64,000 nt of DNA from Polaromonas sp. (GTDB taxonomy: Bacteria; Pseudomonadota; Gammaproteobacteria; Burkholderiales; Burkholderiaceae_C): NCBI RefSeq assembly GCF_029945925.1, contig NZ_JAQSDN010000001.1:20937-84936 (forward strand), written 5' to 3'. This document shows, in pieces, positions 40,338-50,363 of the stretch. The position numbers and the translations under genes are program-made. Numbering within the stretch: the first letter of the stretch is position 1; the number at the start of each line of letters is the position of its first letter. The notes below the pieces were generated by a model that made no database searches, was not told the origin of the DNA, and worked only from the letters and a program-made list of their open reading frames with translations.

Positions 40338-42221
40338 ATGAGCGAGACAAAACTCACCTCCGCCCCCCGCTACCGGCCCCTGACCTTCGGCGTGACACGT
40401 ATCGCCGCTCGCGAGGGTGATGGCGGAACCCGTTACATCAAGGCCGACCAGCCATTGGGCGACTATGCGGCGCGCATCACGGACCGCTTTCTCCACTGGG
40501 CGCAAACCGTGCCGGAGCGCAGCTTTCTGGCGCGCCGGACTCGCCAGGCCGACGGCAGCACGGGCGACTGGCAGCACCTGAGCTACGGCCAGGCCCTGGC
40601 CAGCGCACGCGCCCTCGGGCAGGCGCTGCTGGACCGCGGCCTGAGCGTCGATCGCCCGGTGGTGATCCTCAGCGAAAACGGGCTGGAGCATGCGCAGCTG
40701 GCGCTGGGCTGCCTGTATGCCGGCATTCCTTACTGCCCGGCCTCGCCGGCCTATTGCCTGGTCAGCCAGGACTATGACAAGCTGCGCCACATTCTCCAGA
40801 CGCTGACCCCCGGACTGGTGTTTGCCACCGATGCGGCGCGTTACGGCAAGGCCATCCAGGCGGCCGTCGGTACCGACGTGGAAGTGGTGCTGCACGAGGG
40901 TTCGCTCGAGGGCCGGCCGACGACTTCGCTGGCCTCGCTGCTGGCCACCGCACCGACCGCGCAGGTGGACGCCGCGATGCAGGCGACCGGGCCGGACACG
41001 ATCAGCAAGTTCCTGTTCACCTCGGGCTCGACCAAGATGCCCAAGGCCGTGGTCAACACACACCGCATGTGGTGCGCCAACCAGCAGCAGATGCGCCAGT
41101 CGATGCCGGTCCTGGCCGACGAGCCGCCGGTGCTGGTGGACTGGCTGCCCTGGAACCACACCTTCGGCGGCAACCACAACGTCGGGCTGACCCTGTACAA
41201 CGGCGGCACGCTTTACATCGACGACGGCAAACCCACGCCGGCACTGATGGGCGAGACCCTGCGCAACCTGCGCGAAGTGGCGCCCACGCTGTACTTCAAT
41301 GTGCCGACCGGTTTCGAAGCGATCGCCAACGCCATGAAGACCGACGACGTTCTGCGCAAGAACCTGCTGTCGCGCGTGAAGATGTTTTTCTACTCCGGCG
41401 CGGCACTGGCCCAGCCCGTGTGGGATGCGCTGCACGAGACCCAGGAACGCGAGATCGGCGAACGCATCGTCATGGGCACCGGCCTGGGCATGACCGAGTC
41501 CTCGCCTTTTGCAGTGTTCGTCACCAACCCCAACGTCAAGGCCGGCCACCTCGGCGTTCCTACACCCGGGTTGGAGCTCAAGCTGGTGCCTGTCGACGGC
41601 AAGACCGAGGTGCGCTACAAGGGCCCGAACATCACGCCGGGCTACTGGCGCAATGACGAAGCCACCCGCGAGAGTTTCGACGAGGAAGGCTTTTTCTCGA
41701 CGGGGGACGCCGTGTTGTGGATCGACGAAAACAACCTCCACCTGGGCCTGCGCTTTGACGGCCGCATTGCCGAAGACTTCAAGCTCGCGACGGGCACCTT
41801 TGTCAGCGTGGGGCCGCTGCGGGCCAAGATCATTGCCGCCGGCGCACCTTATGTGCAGGACGCTGTCATCACCGGGATCAACCTCAATGAAGTCGGGGCG
41901 CTCATTTTTCCGACCCCGGCCGTGCGCAAGCTGGCCGGCCTGCCAGCCGATACGCCCCTGCAGCAGGTGCTGGAAAGTGCGCCAGTGCAGGCACATTTCC
42001 AGAAGGTGGCCAACACGCTGGCCGCCAGTGCCACCGGTAGCTCCAGCCGCGTGGCCCGGTTGCACCTGATGGCCGAACCGCCGTCCATCGACAAGGGTGA
42101 GGTCACCGACAAGGGCTCCATCAACCAGCGCGCGGTGCTCAAACACCGCGCAGCGCTCGCCGACGCGATGCATGGCGGCACGCTGCCTTTCACGATTCAG
42201 CCGCAACAGGACAAACCATGA
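40338..42221 (+). CDS. fcs: Feruloyl-CoA synthase-type ligase
   Basis: The 627-residue ANL ligase is of the distinct long feruloyl-CoA synthase group. It starts RYRPLTFGVTRIAAREGDGG, has P-loop LFTSGSTKMPKAVVNTHRMW near 218-237, VDWLPWNHTFGGNHNVGLTLYNGG near 262-285, MGTGLGMTESSPFAVF near 378-393 and FDGRIAEDFKLATGTFVSVG near 473-492. It makes feruloyl- or coumaroyl-CoA from the free acid, CoA and ATP. It lies 29 bases after the crotonase gene and overlaps the SDR gene as ATGA, a tight operon. The exact hydroxycinnamate preference is not visible. Confidence 0.88.
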   Translation: MSETKLTSAPRYRPLTFGVTRIAAREGDGGTRYIKADQPLGDYAARITDRFLHWAQTVPERSFLARRTRQADGSTGDWQHLSYGQALASARALGQALLDRGLSVDRPVVILSENGLEHAQLALGCLYAGIPYCPASPAYCLVSQDYDKLRHILQTLTPGLVFATDAARYGKAIQAAVGTDVEVVLHEGSLEGRPTTSLASLLATAPTAQVDAAMQATGPDTISKFLFTSGSTKMPKAVVNTHRMWCANQQQMRQSMPVLADEPPVLVDWLPWNHTFGGNHNVGLTLYNGGTLYIDDGKPTPALMGETLRNLREVAPTLYFNVPTGFEAIANAMKTDDVLRKNLLSRVKMFFYSGAALAQPVWDALHETQEREIGERIVMGTGLGMTESSPFAVFVTNPNVKAGHLGVPTPGLELKLVPVDGKTEVRYKGPNITPGYWRNDEATRESFDEEGFFSTGDAVLWIDENNLHLGLRFDGRIAEDFKLATGTFVSVGPLRAKIIAAGAPYVQDAVITGINLNEVGALIFPTPAVRKLAGLPADTPLQQVLESAPVQAHFQKVANTLAASATGSSSRVARLHLMAEPPSIDKGEVTDKGSINQRAVLKHRAALADAMHGGTLPFTIQPQQDKP

Positions 42222-42982
42222 ATATCGACGGACAAGCTGCCCTCGTCACCGGCGGAGCTTCGGGCCTGGGCGAGGCTACCGCGCGGGAACTCGCGCGGCT
42301 GGGCGCCAAAGTCGCGGTGCTCGACGTCAACCTGGCGCTGGCCGAAAAGGTGGCGGCCGACATCGGCGGCGTGGCCTGCCCCTGCGACATCACCAACACC
42401 GACAGCGTGGCCGCGGCCATGGCCAAAGCCACAGCGGCGCATGGCCCGGCCCGCATCCTGATGAACATCGCGGGCATCGGCTCGGCCAAACGCGTGGTCG
42501 GCAAGGACGGCCAGGCCGCGCCACTGGAAGATTTTGCGAAAGTCATCAACATCAACCTGATTGGCAGCTACAACATGAGCCGGCTGTTTGCGGCCGACTG
42601 CGTGAAGCTGGCCCCGCTGGAAGACGGCGAGCGCGGCGTCATGATGTTCACAGCCTCGGTCGCCGCTTTCGACGGCCAGGTGGGCCAGCAGGCCTACAGC
42701 GCCTCCAAGGGCGGCCTGGTCGGCATGACCCTGCCGATGGCGCGCGACCTGGCGCAACACGGCATCCGCGTCTGCACCATCGCGCCCGGTCTGTTTGCCA
42801 CGCCGCTGATGAAGCAACTGCCCGAACCGGTGCAACAGTCACTCGCCGCCTCGATCCCGTTTCCGCCGCGCCTGGGAAAACCCGAAGAGTTCGCACAGCT
42901 GGCATGCCATATCGTCACCAATACCCACCTCAATGGCGAAGTGATACGGCTCGACGGCGCCCTGCGCATGGCGCCGCGCTGA
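42218..42982 (+). CDS. SDR-family 3-hydroxyacyl-CoA dehydrogenase
   Basis: The 254-residue short-chain dehydrogenase has the cofactor motif ALVTGGASGLGEATARELA at 8-26, NIAGIG near 83-88, a Ser in FTASVAAFDG near 145-154 and the catalytic Y-x-x-x-K of QQAYSASKGGLVGMT near 157-171. It resembles HSD17B10/type II 3-hydroxyacyl-CoA dehydrogenases. In this operon it would oxidise the beta-hydroxy CoA ester made by the crotonase to the beta-keto form, the substrate expected for the CouO-like protein. Confidence 0.85.
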   Translation: MNIDGQAALVTGGASGLGEATARELARLGAKVAVLDVNLALAEKVAADIGGVACPCDITNTDSVAAAMAKATAAHGPARILMNIAGIGSAKRVVGKDGQAAPLEDFAKVININLIGSYNMSRLFAADCVKLAPLEDGERGVMMFTASVAAFDGQVGQQAYSASKGGLVGMTLPMARDLAQHGIRVCTIAPGLFATPLMKQLPEPVQQSLAASIPFPPRLGKPEEFAQLACHIVTNTHLNGEVIRLDGALRMAPR

Positions 42983-43082
42983 AACAGGCACAGGCGAAAG
43001 ACGCCTGCCGGACCTTGCTGACCCTTGCTGACCTCGTTCTTACCTTGATTTTCATGTCCATTTTTACAACAGGAGACCTAGC

Positions 43083-44222
43083 ATGACCTTTACCAAATCC
43101 CTACTCGTCCTTGCCCTGGCTGGTTCGGCGGCTGGCGCCGCCCTGGCCGACATCAACATCGGCGTCAGCCTGCCGTTGACCGGGCCGACCTCGGCACTGG
43201 GCATTCCGATCAAGAACTCCATTGCCCTGTGGCCCACCAGCATTGGCGGGGAAAAAATCAACGTCATTATTCTTGACGACGCCACCGACCCGACCAACGC
43301 CACAAAAAACGCCCGCCGCTTCGTGACTGACGACAAGGTCGACATCCTGATGGGCTCGGCCGCCACGCCGCCGGCCAACGCCGTCGCCGCCGTTGCCGCG
43401 GAAACCGGCACCATGCACATGACCTTTGCGCCCATCGACGTGTCCACCGGCAAGGCCCCCTGGTCTTACAACACCCCACAGTCCACGCTGGTGATGTCGC
43501 ATGCCATCGCGGCTCACATGAAAAAAATCGGCGTCAAGACGGTCGGCTTCCTCGGCTACGCCGACGCCTACGGGGAACTCTTCCTGCGCGACATGAAGGT
43601 CAAGATGGCCGGCACCGACATGAAGTTCGTGTCCGAAGAGCGTTTTGCCCGTACCGACACCAGCGTCACCGGCCAGGCCCTGAAAGTCACTGCCGGCAAT
43701 CCTGACGCCATCCTGATCGTCGCCTCGGGCAGCGGTGCCGCCATGCCGCACAAGGCGCTGATCGAGCGCGGCTACAAGGGCAAGATCTACCAGACGCACG
43801 GCGCAGCCTCGCGCGACCTGATGCGTGTCGGTGGCAAGGACGTGGAAGGTGCGTTTGTCGTGGCCGGCCCGGGCGTCGTGGCCGAGCAGTTGCCCGCCAA
43901 CCATCCGAGCAAGCAGGTGGCCATGACCCACGTGACGGCCTGGGAAAAGATCTACGGCCCGAACAGCCGCAACCCGTTTGCCGGCCACGCCTATGACGCG
44001 TCCGTGATCCTGCAGAAGATCATTCCCATCGCCCTCAAGACCGCCAAGCCCGGCACCAAGGAGTTCCGCGGTGCGCTGAAGGCCGCCCTTGAAAACGCCG
44101 GCCCGATCGCGCTGTTTCACGGCACCGTGAACTACACCGCGACCAACCACGCAGGCTACACCGATGACACCGGCGTGATCATGCAGATCGTCAATGGCGA
44201 CTGGAAGTTGCAGGCCAAATAA
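43083..44222 (+). CDS. Branched-chain-type ABC transporter substrate-binding protein (predicted hydroxycinnamate binding)
   Basis: The 379-residue Leu/Ile/Val-binding-type periplasmic protein starts at ATG 43083 behind AGGAGACCTAGC. The signal peptide is about 1-22 (ALAGSAAGAALA). The fold is seen in INIGVSLPLTGPTSALGIPIKNSI near 24-47, a central VGFLGYADAYGE near 150-161 and FAGHAYDASVILQKI near 299-313. In Rhodopseudomonas, CouP of the same type binds aromatic phenylpropenoids. The genes around it suggest the same ligands here. Confidence 0.88.
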   Translation: MTFTKSLLVLALAGSAAGAALADINIGVSLPLTGPTSALGIPIKNSIALWPTSIGGEKINVIILDDATDPTNATKNARRFVTDDKVDILMGSAATPPANAVAAVAAETGTMHMTFAPIDVSTGKAPWSYNTPQSTLVMSHAIAAHMKKIGVKTVGFLGYADAYGELFLRDMKVKMAGTDMKFVSEERFARTDTSVTGQALKVTAGNPDAILIVASGSGAAMPHKALIERGYKGKIYQTHGAASRDLMRVGGKDVEGAFVVAGPGVVAEQLPANHPSKQVAMTHVTAWEKIYGPNSRNPFAGHAYDASVILQKIIPIALKTAKPGTKEFRGALKAALENAGPIALFHGTVNYTATNHAGYTDDTGVIMQIVNGDWKLQAK

Positions 44223-44240
44223 GCCGGCATTCCGGGCACT

Positions 44241-44276
44241 CCCGGTCGGGGCGGCTTCTGGCTGCCCCCGACCGGG
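44241..44276 (+). promoter_or_regulatory. Stem-loop between the binding-protein and permease genes
   Basis: CCCGGTCGGGG (44241-44251) and CCCCGACCGGG (44266-44276) form an 11-bp perfect stem. No T tract follows, so it more likely protects the upstream mRNA or attenuates than fully terminates. Confidence 0.6.
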
Positions 44277-44309
44277 GCTTACCGTTTCACGGGCTCCCTG
44301 AAGGTATTT

Positions 44310-45350
44310 ATGGATTTTTCAATTGCCAGCATCCTGCTGGTCGATGGCCTGACCAATGGCGCGATTTATGCGCTGCTGGGACTGGCCACCGTGCTGGTGT
44401 TTGCGGTGACCCGCGTCATCTTCATTCCGCAGGGCGAGTTCGTCACCTATGGCGCGCTGACACTGGCCATTTTGCAGACCGGCAAGGTGCCGGGCACGAT
44501 CTGGCTGCTGATGCTGCTGGCCGGGCTGGCCGCGCTGGCCGAGGCCTGGCAAAGCTGGAAGCGTTACCGGCTTGCCGGCACTGCGCTGCTGGCCGGGCTC
44601 AAGGTGCTGGCCGCCCCTGTGGTGGTGTCGCTGGTCACGCTGTGGGCCGCGCCGCAGCAGTTTTCGCTGCTGGTGCAGGCGCTGCTGTCGGTCTGCATCG
44701 TCACCTGTTTCGGACCGCTGGTTTACCGCCTGGCCTACCAGTCGCTGGCCGATGCCAGCTCGCTGGTCCTGCTGATTGTTTCGGTGGGCGTGCATTTTGC
44801 GCTGACCGGCCTGGGCCTGCTGTTTTTTGGCGCCGAGGGTTTCCGCAACCCACCCTTCTGGGATGCACGCTTCAGCCTGGGGGCGGTCAACCTGTCCGGC
44901 CAGGCGGTGATCATTGCGCTGGCATCCATGGCGCTGATCGTGATGTTGTGGCTGTTTTTTGAGCGCACGCTGTATGGCAAGGCCCTGCGTGCGACCGCGG
45001 TGAACCGGCTGGGCGCGCGCCTCATGGGCATCTCCTCGCAGACCGCGGGCCAGCTGACCCTGGCCATGGCGGCGCTGATTGGCGCGCTGTCGGGCCTGCT
45101 GATCGGTCCCACCACCACCGTGTTTTACGACTCGGGTTTTCTCATCGGCCTCAAGGGTTTTGTGGCGGCCGTCATCGGCGGCCTGGCCAGCTACCCGGGC
45201 GCGGCCATAGGCGCGCTGGCGGTCGGCATCATCGAAGCCTTCGGCTCCTTCTGGGCCAGCGCTTTCAAGGAAGTGATCGTCTTCACGCTGATCCTGCCGG
45301 TGCTGCTCTGGCGCTCGCTCAAGGGCGGGCACTCGGACGAGGAGCACTGA
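44310..45350 (+). CDS. livH: ABC transporter permease, LivH-like
   Basis: The 346-residue membrane protein has about eight hydrophobic segments. It carries the LivH start ([41 protein letters not shown], about 8-48) and the C-terminal [35 protein letters not shown]. An internal extra stretch (about 70-125) makes it longer than E. coli LivH. It forms the membrane channel with the LivM domain of the next gene, which starts two bases after its stop. Confidence 0.9.
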   Translation: MDFSIASILLVDGLTNGAIYALLGLATVLVFAVTRVIFIPQGEFVTYGALTLAILQTGKVPGTIWLLMLLAGLAALAEAWQSWKRYRLAGTALLAGLKVLAAPVVVSLVTLWAAPQQFSLLVQALLSVCIVTCFGPLVYRLAYQSLADASSLVLLIVSVGVHFALTGLGLLFFGAEGFRNPPFWDARFSLGAVNLSGQAVIIALASMALIVMLWLFFERTLYGKALRATAVNRLGARLMGISSQTAGQLTLAMAALIGALSGLLIGPTTTVFYDSGFLIGLKGFVAAVIGGLASYPGAAIGALAVGIIEAFGSFWASAFKEVIVFTLILPVLLWRSLKGGHSDEEH

Positions 45351-45351
45351 C

Positions 45352-47118
45352 ATGACCATTCGCAAATGGGGCCCGTGGGTCCTGGTCGCCGCACTGCTGC
45401 TGGTCTGTGTCCTGCCGGTGCCGGAGTTCTGGATCACCCAGCTCAACTACATCGGCATCTCCAGCCTGACCGTGCTGGGCCTGATCCTGCTGACCGGCGT
45501 CGGCGGCCTGACATCCTTCGGGCAGGCGGCCTTTGTCGGCATCGGCGCCTACACCAGCGCCTACCTGACGGTGAACGCCGGCCTGTCGCCCTGGGTCACG
45601 CTGCTCGTCGGCCTGGGCCTGACCGCGGCCTGCGCCGTGGTGCTGGGCTGGATCACGCTGCGCATGTCGGGTCACTACCTGCCGCTGGCCACGCTGGCCT
45701 GGGGCCTGTCGCTGTACTACACCATGGGCAACCTGGACGCGCTGGGCAAATACGACGGCATTCTCGGTGTCACCGGCCTGTCGCTGTTCGGCTGGGAGCT
45801 GGGCCAGGGGCGGGTCTACCTGCTGCTGACCTGGTCGCTGGTGCTGCTGGGCACGCTGGCGCTGATTCACCTGCTCGATTCACGCGTGGGCCGCGCCATC
45901 CGCTCGCTCAAGAGCGGCTCGCAGATGGCCGAATCCATGGGCATAGACACGCTGCGCTTCAAGATCGGCATCTTCCTGATTGCCGCGCTGTTTGCCTCGG
46001 TGTCCGGCTGGCTGTTTGCGCACTTCCAGCGTTCGGTCAACCCCTCGCCCTTCGGCGTGCATGTGGGCATCGAGTACCTGTTCATGGCCGTGCTCGGCGG
46101 CGCCGGCCATGTCTGGGGTGCCATCACCGGTGTGGCCATTACCAAACTCATGGCCGACCAGCTACAGGTGCTGCTGCCCATGCTCATAGGCACCAGCGGC
46201 AGCTACGAAACCATCGTGTTCGGTGTGTTGCTGGTGCTCACGCTCAAGTACGCGCCTGACGGCATCTGGGCCTTTGTGGACCGCAAGCTGCCCAAGGCCC
46301 CGCGCAAGGTGGACTGGCAGGATGCAGCCCCGTTGCCGCACCGCGCCAAGCCGGCCGCCGGCGAAATCGTGCTGCAGGCCAGCAACATCCGCAAGGAGTT
46401 CGGCGGCCTGGTGGCGGTCAACGACATCAACTTCTCGGTGGCCTCGGGCCAGATCGTCGGACTGATCGGCCCGAACGGTGCCGGCAAGTCCACCACCTTC
46501 AACCTGATCACCGGCGTGCTGAGCCTGACACGCGGCAGCGTGGCCTTCCGCGGCGAAACCATCAGCAACCTGCCCTCACGCGAGATCGCCAAACGCGGCA
46601 TCTCACGCACCTTCCAGCACGTCAAGATGATTGCCGACATGACGGTGCTCGAAAACGTGGCGCTGGGCGCGCACCTGCGTGGCAGCAAGGGCGCACCGTC
46701 GGCCATGCTGCGGCTGGACCGCACGGAAGAACAGCGCCTGCTGCGCGAAGCAGAGCAGCAGCTGCGCCGCGTCGGCATGGGCAGCCACCTGCATGAACTG
46801 GCCGGCAACCTGGCCATGGGCCAGCAGCGGTTGCTGGAGATTGCGCGCGCGCTGTGCAACGACCCGGCCCTGTTGCTGCTCGACGAACCCGCCGCCGGTT
46901 TGCGTTACCTGGAAAAGCAGGCGCTGATCGACGTGCTGCGCCAGCTCAAGGCCGAGGGCATGAGCATCCTGCTGGTCGAGCACGACATGGACCTGGTGAT
47001 GCAGGTCACCGACCGCATCGTGGTCATGGAGTTCGGCACCCGCCTGATCGAAGGCACGCCCGAAGAAATCCAGGCCAGCCCGGCGGTACGCGCCGCCTAC
47101 CTCGGCACGGAACATTGA
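45352..47118 (+). CDS. Fused ABC permease and ATPase (LivM-LivG)
   Basis: This 588-residue protein joins two normally separate subunits. Residues 1-300 are a LivM-type permease ([23 protein letters not shown] near 47-69, [16 protein letters not shown] near 244-259). Residues about 340-588 are a LivG ATPase with Walker [16 protein letters not shown] near 369-383, signature [16 protein letters not shown] near 485-500 and Walker [14 protein letters not shown] near 503-515. The signature has M for the usual S, as is common in LivG. Fusion fixes one permease to one ATPase. It is cotranscribed with livH and livF. Confidence 0.92.
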   Translation: MTIRKWGPWVLVAALLLVCVLPVPEFWITQLNYIGISSLTVLGLILLTGVGGLTSFGQAAFVGIGAYTSAYLTVNAGLSPWVTLLVGLGLTAACAVVLGWITLRMSGHYLPLATLAWGLSLYYTMGNLDALGKYDGILGVTGLSLFGWELGQGRVYLLLTWSLVLLGTLALIHLLDSRVGRAIRSLKSGSQMAESMGIDTLRFKIGIFLIAALFASVSGWLFAHFQRSVNPSPFGVHVGIEYLFMAVLGGAGHVWGAITGVAITKLMADQLQVLLPMLIGTSGSYETIVFGVLLVLTLKYAPDGIWAFVDRKLPKAPRKVDWQDAAPLPHRAKPAAGEIVLQASNIRKEFGGLVAVNDINFSVASGQIVGLIGPNGAGKSTTFNLITGVLSLTRGSVAFRGETISNLPSREIAKRGISRTFQHVKMIADMTVLENVALGAHLRGSKGAPSAMLRLDRTEEQRLLREAEQQLRRVGMGSHLHELAGNLAMGQQRLLEIARALCNDPALLLLDEPAAGLRYLEKQALIDVLRQLKAEGMSILLVEHDMDLVMQVTDRIVVMEFGTRLIEGTPEEIQASPAVRAAYLGTEH

Positions 47119-47123
47119 CCCCC

Positions 47124-47867
47124 ATGACCTCACCTCTTCTCGTCGTCAAGAACCTCCACGCCGGCTACGGCAAGGCCGAAGTCCTGCGCGGCATCGCCCT
47201 GCAGGCCGAAGCCGGCAGCATCATCACCGTCATCGGCCCCAACGGTGCGGGCAAGTCCACCCTGCTCAATGCGCTCATGGGTATGTTGCCGGCCACCGGC
47301 AGCATCGAATACGCCGGCCGCTCCATCATCGGCCTGCCGCTGGAAGAACGCGTCATGCTCGGCATCGCGCTGGTGCCCGAAAAACGCGAGCTCTTCGGCA
47401 GCATGTCGGTGGAAGATAACCTCGTGCTCGGCGCCTTTCGCCAGGTGCGCCTGCGCAACAAGGCATGGCGCGACCAGATGGAGGTGGTGTTCGAGCTGTT
47501 TCCGCGCCTGAAGGAACGCCGCGCGCAGGAGGCCGGCACACTCTCCGGCGGCGAGCGGCAGATGCTGGCCCTGGGCCGGGCGCTGATGTCGCGTCCCACC
47601 TTGCTGATGCTCGACGAACCCAGCCTGGGCCTGGCGCCGCTGATCGTGCGGGAAATCTTCCACACCATCGAGGCGCTGCGCCAGACCGGCGTGACCACCT
47701 TGCTGGTAGAGCAGAACGCGCGCGCCGCACTCGAAGCAGCCGACCACGGGTACGTGCTGGAAATGGGCGAGATCGGCCTGAGTGGCCCGGCCGCCGACCT
47801 CGCCAAGGACCCGCGCGTGGTGGACACCTACCTGGGCGCGTCGCGCAAGCCTGCAGCCACCGCCTGA
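47124..47867 (+). CDS. livF: ABC transporter ATPase, LivF-like
   Basis: The 247-residue protein starts at ATG 47124; the longer ORF overlaps the previous gene in another frame. It has Walker [19 protein letters not shown] near 36-53, the LivF region LVPEKRELFGSMSVEDNLVLGAF near 84-106, signature TLSGGERQMLALGRALMS near 140-157 and Walker B LLMLDEPSLGLAP near 163-175. It is the second ATPase of the transporter and lies five bases after the LivM-LivG gene. Confidence 0.92.
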   Translation: MTSPLLVVKNLHAGYGKAEVLRGIALQAEAGSIITVIGPNGAGKSTLLNALMGMLPATGSIEYAGRSIIGLPLEERVMLGIALVPEKRELFGSMSVEDNLVLGAFRQVRLRNKAWRDQMEVVFELFPRLKERRAQEAGTLSGGERQMLALGRALMSRPTLLMLDEPSLGLAPLIVREIFHTIEALRQTGVTTLLVEQNARAALEAADHGYVLEMGEIGLSGPAADLAKDPRVVDTYLGASRKPAATA

Positions 47868-47871
47868 GGCC

Positions 47872-49584
47872 ATGGACTACCAGCCTCGCCTCGACGATAT
47901 CCGGTTCATCCTGCACGAAGTGCTGGACGCCCCGGCGCAACTGCAGGCGCTCGCGCCTTTTGCGGGCACCGATGCCGAACTCATGGAGCAGGTCCTCGGC
48001 GAAGCCGGCAAGTTCGTGGCCAGCCAGATCGCACCGCTGCAACGTACCGGCGACGAGATCGGCTGCACATGGGACCAGGGACAGGTCACCACCCCACCCG
48101 GCTTCAAGGCCGCTTATGCCGCCTTCTGGCAGGGCGGCTGGCCGGCGCTGGCCTGCGCGACGGAGGACGGCGGCCAGGGCCTGCCCGCGGTGCTGGAGGC
48201 CATTCTGTACGAGATGCTCAGCGCCGCCAACCACGGCTGGACCATGGCGCCCGGCCTGCTGCATGGCGCCTATGAATGCATACGCCACCATGCCAGCGAT
48301 GCCCTGAAGGCGACCTACCTTGAAAAAGTGGCGACCGGCGAGTGGCTGGCCACCATGTGCCTGACCGAGCCGCAGGCCGGCAGCGACCTGGGCCTGGCGC
48401 GGACCCGGGCCGTGGCCCAGACCGACGGCAGCTACCGCCTCGCCGGCACCAAGATTTTCATCTCCGGCGGTGAACACGACCTGACCGACAACATCGTTCA
48501 CCTCGTGCTTGCGCGGCTGCCCGACGCGCAACCCGGCCCCAAGGGCCTGTCGCTGTTCCTGGCACCCAAGGTCCTGCCGGACGGCCAGCGCAACACCGTT
48601 CATTGCGATCGCATCGAGGAAAAAATGGGCCTGCACGGCAGCCCGACCTGCGTGATGCGTTTTGACGAGGCCACCGGTTGGCTCGTTGGCGAGCCGGGCC
48701 GCGGCCTGGCGGCGATGTTCGTGATGATGAATGCGGCGCGCCTGCATGTGGCCCTGCAGGGGATTGGCCTGCTTGAGGCCGCGTGGCAAAAGGCCGATGC
48801 TTATGCCGGCGAACGCCGGCAGATGCGCGTGCCCGGCCCGCGCGACAACACGCAAGCGGCCGATGCCATCACCGGCCACCCCGCCATGCGCCGCCTACTG
48901 GACACGCAACGCGCCTGGATAGACGGCGGCCGCGTGCTGGCCTACCGCACGGCGATGGAGCTGGACATCGCCAAACACCATCCCGACGCCACCCGGCAGG
49001 CCAGCGCGCAGCGCTGGTGCAGCCTGGTCACCCCGGTGCTCAAGGCGGCCTTCACCCACCAGGCTTTTTACGGCGCCAGCGAATGCCTGCAGGTTTTCGG
49101 CGGCCACGGCTATGTGCGCGAATGGGGCATCGAGCAAATCGTGCGCGACGCGCGTGTGCCCATGATTTACGAAGGCACCAACGAGATCCAGGCCATCGAC
49201 CTGCTGGTGCGCAAGGTGCTGGCCGACGGCGGCGCCGGCATGGCCGCACTGCTGCAGGACCTGCAGGCCGGCCTGGATGCCGGCCACCCGGGCGATGCCG
49301 ACGTGCTGCGCCGCTTTGCCGACCTGCGCGAGCTCACGGCCCTGCTGGCCGCGGCCAGCCGGACCAACCCGGTGCTGGCCTGCGAAGCCGCCGACGATTA
49401 CCTGCGCGCGGTCGCCCTCGCCCTGCTGGCCTGGGCCTGGCGCCGCATCGACAGCGTCGCGGACGATGCCCCGCGCTGGCGCCAGGCCAGCGCCGCGCTG
49501 CACCTGCGCGTGTTGCCCGAATTCGACATGCGTCTCGGCATCATGCGGGGCCAGTGCACACCGGCGCCCGCGGTTTTGGTATAA
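47872..49584 (+). CDS. Acyl-CoA dehydrogenase, large (DmdC-like) subfamily
   Basis: The 570-residue flavoprotein starts at ATG 47872, four bases after livF. Features are MCLTEPQAGSDLGLARTRA near 162-180 (FAD/substrate contact), GTKIFISGGEHD near 193-204, FGGHGYVREWGIEQIVRDARVPMIYEGTNEIQAIDLL near 409-445 with the catalytic Glu, and the C-terminal extension of the large subfamily. Such enzymes make alpha,beta-unsaturated CoA esters. In a hydroxycinnamate cluster it probably converts dihydro forms (phenylpropionyl-CoAs) to cinnamoyl-CoAs, as proposed for HcaD of Acinetobacter. This substrate is inferred. Confidence 0.87.
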   Translation: MDYQPRLDDIRFILHEVLDAPAQLQALAPFAGTDAELMEQVLGEAGKFVASQIAPLQRTGDEIGCTWDQGQVTTPPGFKAAYAAFWQGGWPALACATEDGGQGLPAVLEAILYEMLSAANHGWTMAPGLLHGAYECIRHHASDALKATYLEKVATGEWLATMCLTEPQAGSDLGLARTRAVAQTDGSYRLAGTKIFISGGEHDLTDNIVHLVLARLPDAQPGPKGLSLFLAPKVLPDGQRNTVHCDRIEEKMGLHGSPTCVMRFDEATGWLVGEPGRGLAAMFVMMNAARLHVALQGIGLLEAAWQKADAYAGERRQMRVPGPRDNTQAADAITGHPAMRRLLDTQRAWIDGGRVLAYRTAMELDIAKHHPDATRQASAQRWCSLVTPVLKAAFTHQAFYGASECLQVFGGHGYVREWGIEQIVRDARVPMIYEGTNEIQAIDLLVRKVLADGGAGMAALLQDLQAGLDAGHPGDADVLRRFADLRELTALLAAASRTNPVLACEAADDYLRAVALALLAWAWRRIDSVADDAPRWRQASAALHLRVLPEFDMRLGIMRGQCTPAPAVLV

Positions 49585-49638
49585 CACCAGGCTGCAGCCC
49601 CCGTCCTCCATGCGCAAGAAGCTACCGAATTCATAGCA
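49584..49638 (+). repeat. Dispersed intergenic repeat, copy 8
   Basis: It starts on the last base of the acyl-CoA dehydrogenase stop codon. It has GGCTGCAGCCCC, ATGCGCAAGAAGCTAC and TCATAGCA. It separates the transporter/dehydrogenase genes from the MarR gene. Confidence 0.75.
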
Positions 49639-49696
49639 TCGACAGGCTCAAAAGTTCCCCCAACAACACCCAGGCACAGAACAAGACCCCCACACC

Positions 49697-50176
49697 ATGA
49701 GCGCCCGCGATCTTCCCAAACCTCCCGGCCCGGCCGCCACGGCCACGGTGGACCAGGTCGACACCAGTTACCTGCAAAGCCTGATCGGCTACAACGCCAG
49801 GCGCGCGGCGCTGGCGGTCATCGAGGTGTTCATGGAGCGCATGGCGCCTTATGACCTGCGGGTCGTGGATTTTTCGGTGCTGTCGCTGGTCACGCACAAC
49901 CCCGGCATCACCTCGCGCCAGCTCTGCACGGCGCTGGGCATCCTGCCGCCCAACCTGGTGGCCATGGTCAACAGCCTGGAAAAACGCGAGCTGATCGCGC
50001 GCAAGCCGCACCCGCGCGACGGCCGGGCCATGGGCCTGCACCTCACCGCCAGCGGCAGCAAACTCATGCGCGACGCCGAACACACCGCGGCAACGCTGGA
50101 AGCCGACGTCGCCGCCCGGCTCACGGCCAGTGAGACCAAAACCCTGCTGCGGCTGCTGCAAAAGATCTACCTGTAA
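49697..50176 (+). CDS. MarR-family regulator (CouR/HcaR-like)
   Basis: The 159-residue protein has the MarR dimer helices and winged helix: DLRVVDFSVLSLVTHNPGITSRQLCTALGILPPNLVAMVNSLEKRELIARKPHPRDGRAMGLHLTASG, about residues 53-120. CouR, HcaR and FerR repressors of hydroxycinnamate genes belong to this family and release DNA when they bind the hydroxycinnamoyl-CoA. It ends the cluster on the same strand. The 19-bp palindrome at 39472-39490 is its best visible candidate site. Confidence 0.85.
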   Translation: MSARDLPKPPGPAATATVDQVDTSYLQSLIGYNARRAALAVIEVFMERMAPYDLRVVDFSVLSLVTHNPGITSRQLCTALGILPPNLVAMVNSLEKRELIARKPHPRDGRAMGLHLTASGSKLMRDAEHTAATLEADVAARLTASETKTLLRLLQKIYL

Positions 50177-50225
50177 CGCCCGGCTGCCCCCACCCCTACC
50201 GCATTCATTCCAACTTTTCAAGCCC

Positions 50226-50279
50226 TTTTGGCTGTGAAGCTACACCCTGCGGGCGCAGGCAGCTATAAAACTAGTAGCA
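50226..50279 (+). repeat. Dispersed intergenic repeat, copy 9
   Basis: This copy has GGGCGCAGGCAGCTATAAAA, then CTAGTAGCA, preceded by a GGCTGTGAAGC block. It fills the gap before the HxlR gene. Confidence 0.8.
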
Positions 50280-50363
50280 GTCCGGAATTTGCGCTATATT
50301 CGCCTTCCAAGCTCGCGCTTGCCGATCAACTCTGACAAAAAACGTGACCAGGAGATGCCCCCC

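Noticed and set aside
40146..42206. Minus-strand 686-residue ORF opposite the feruloyl-CoA synthase gene
   Set aside because: An antisense shadow of a gene with clear ANL motifs; repetitive composition and no domain.
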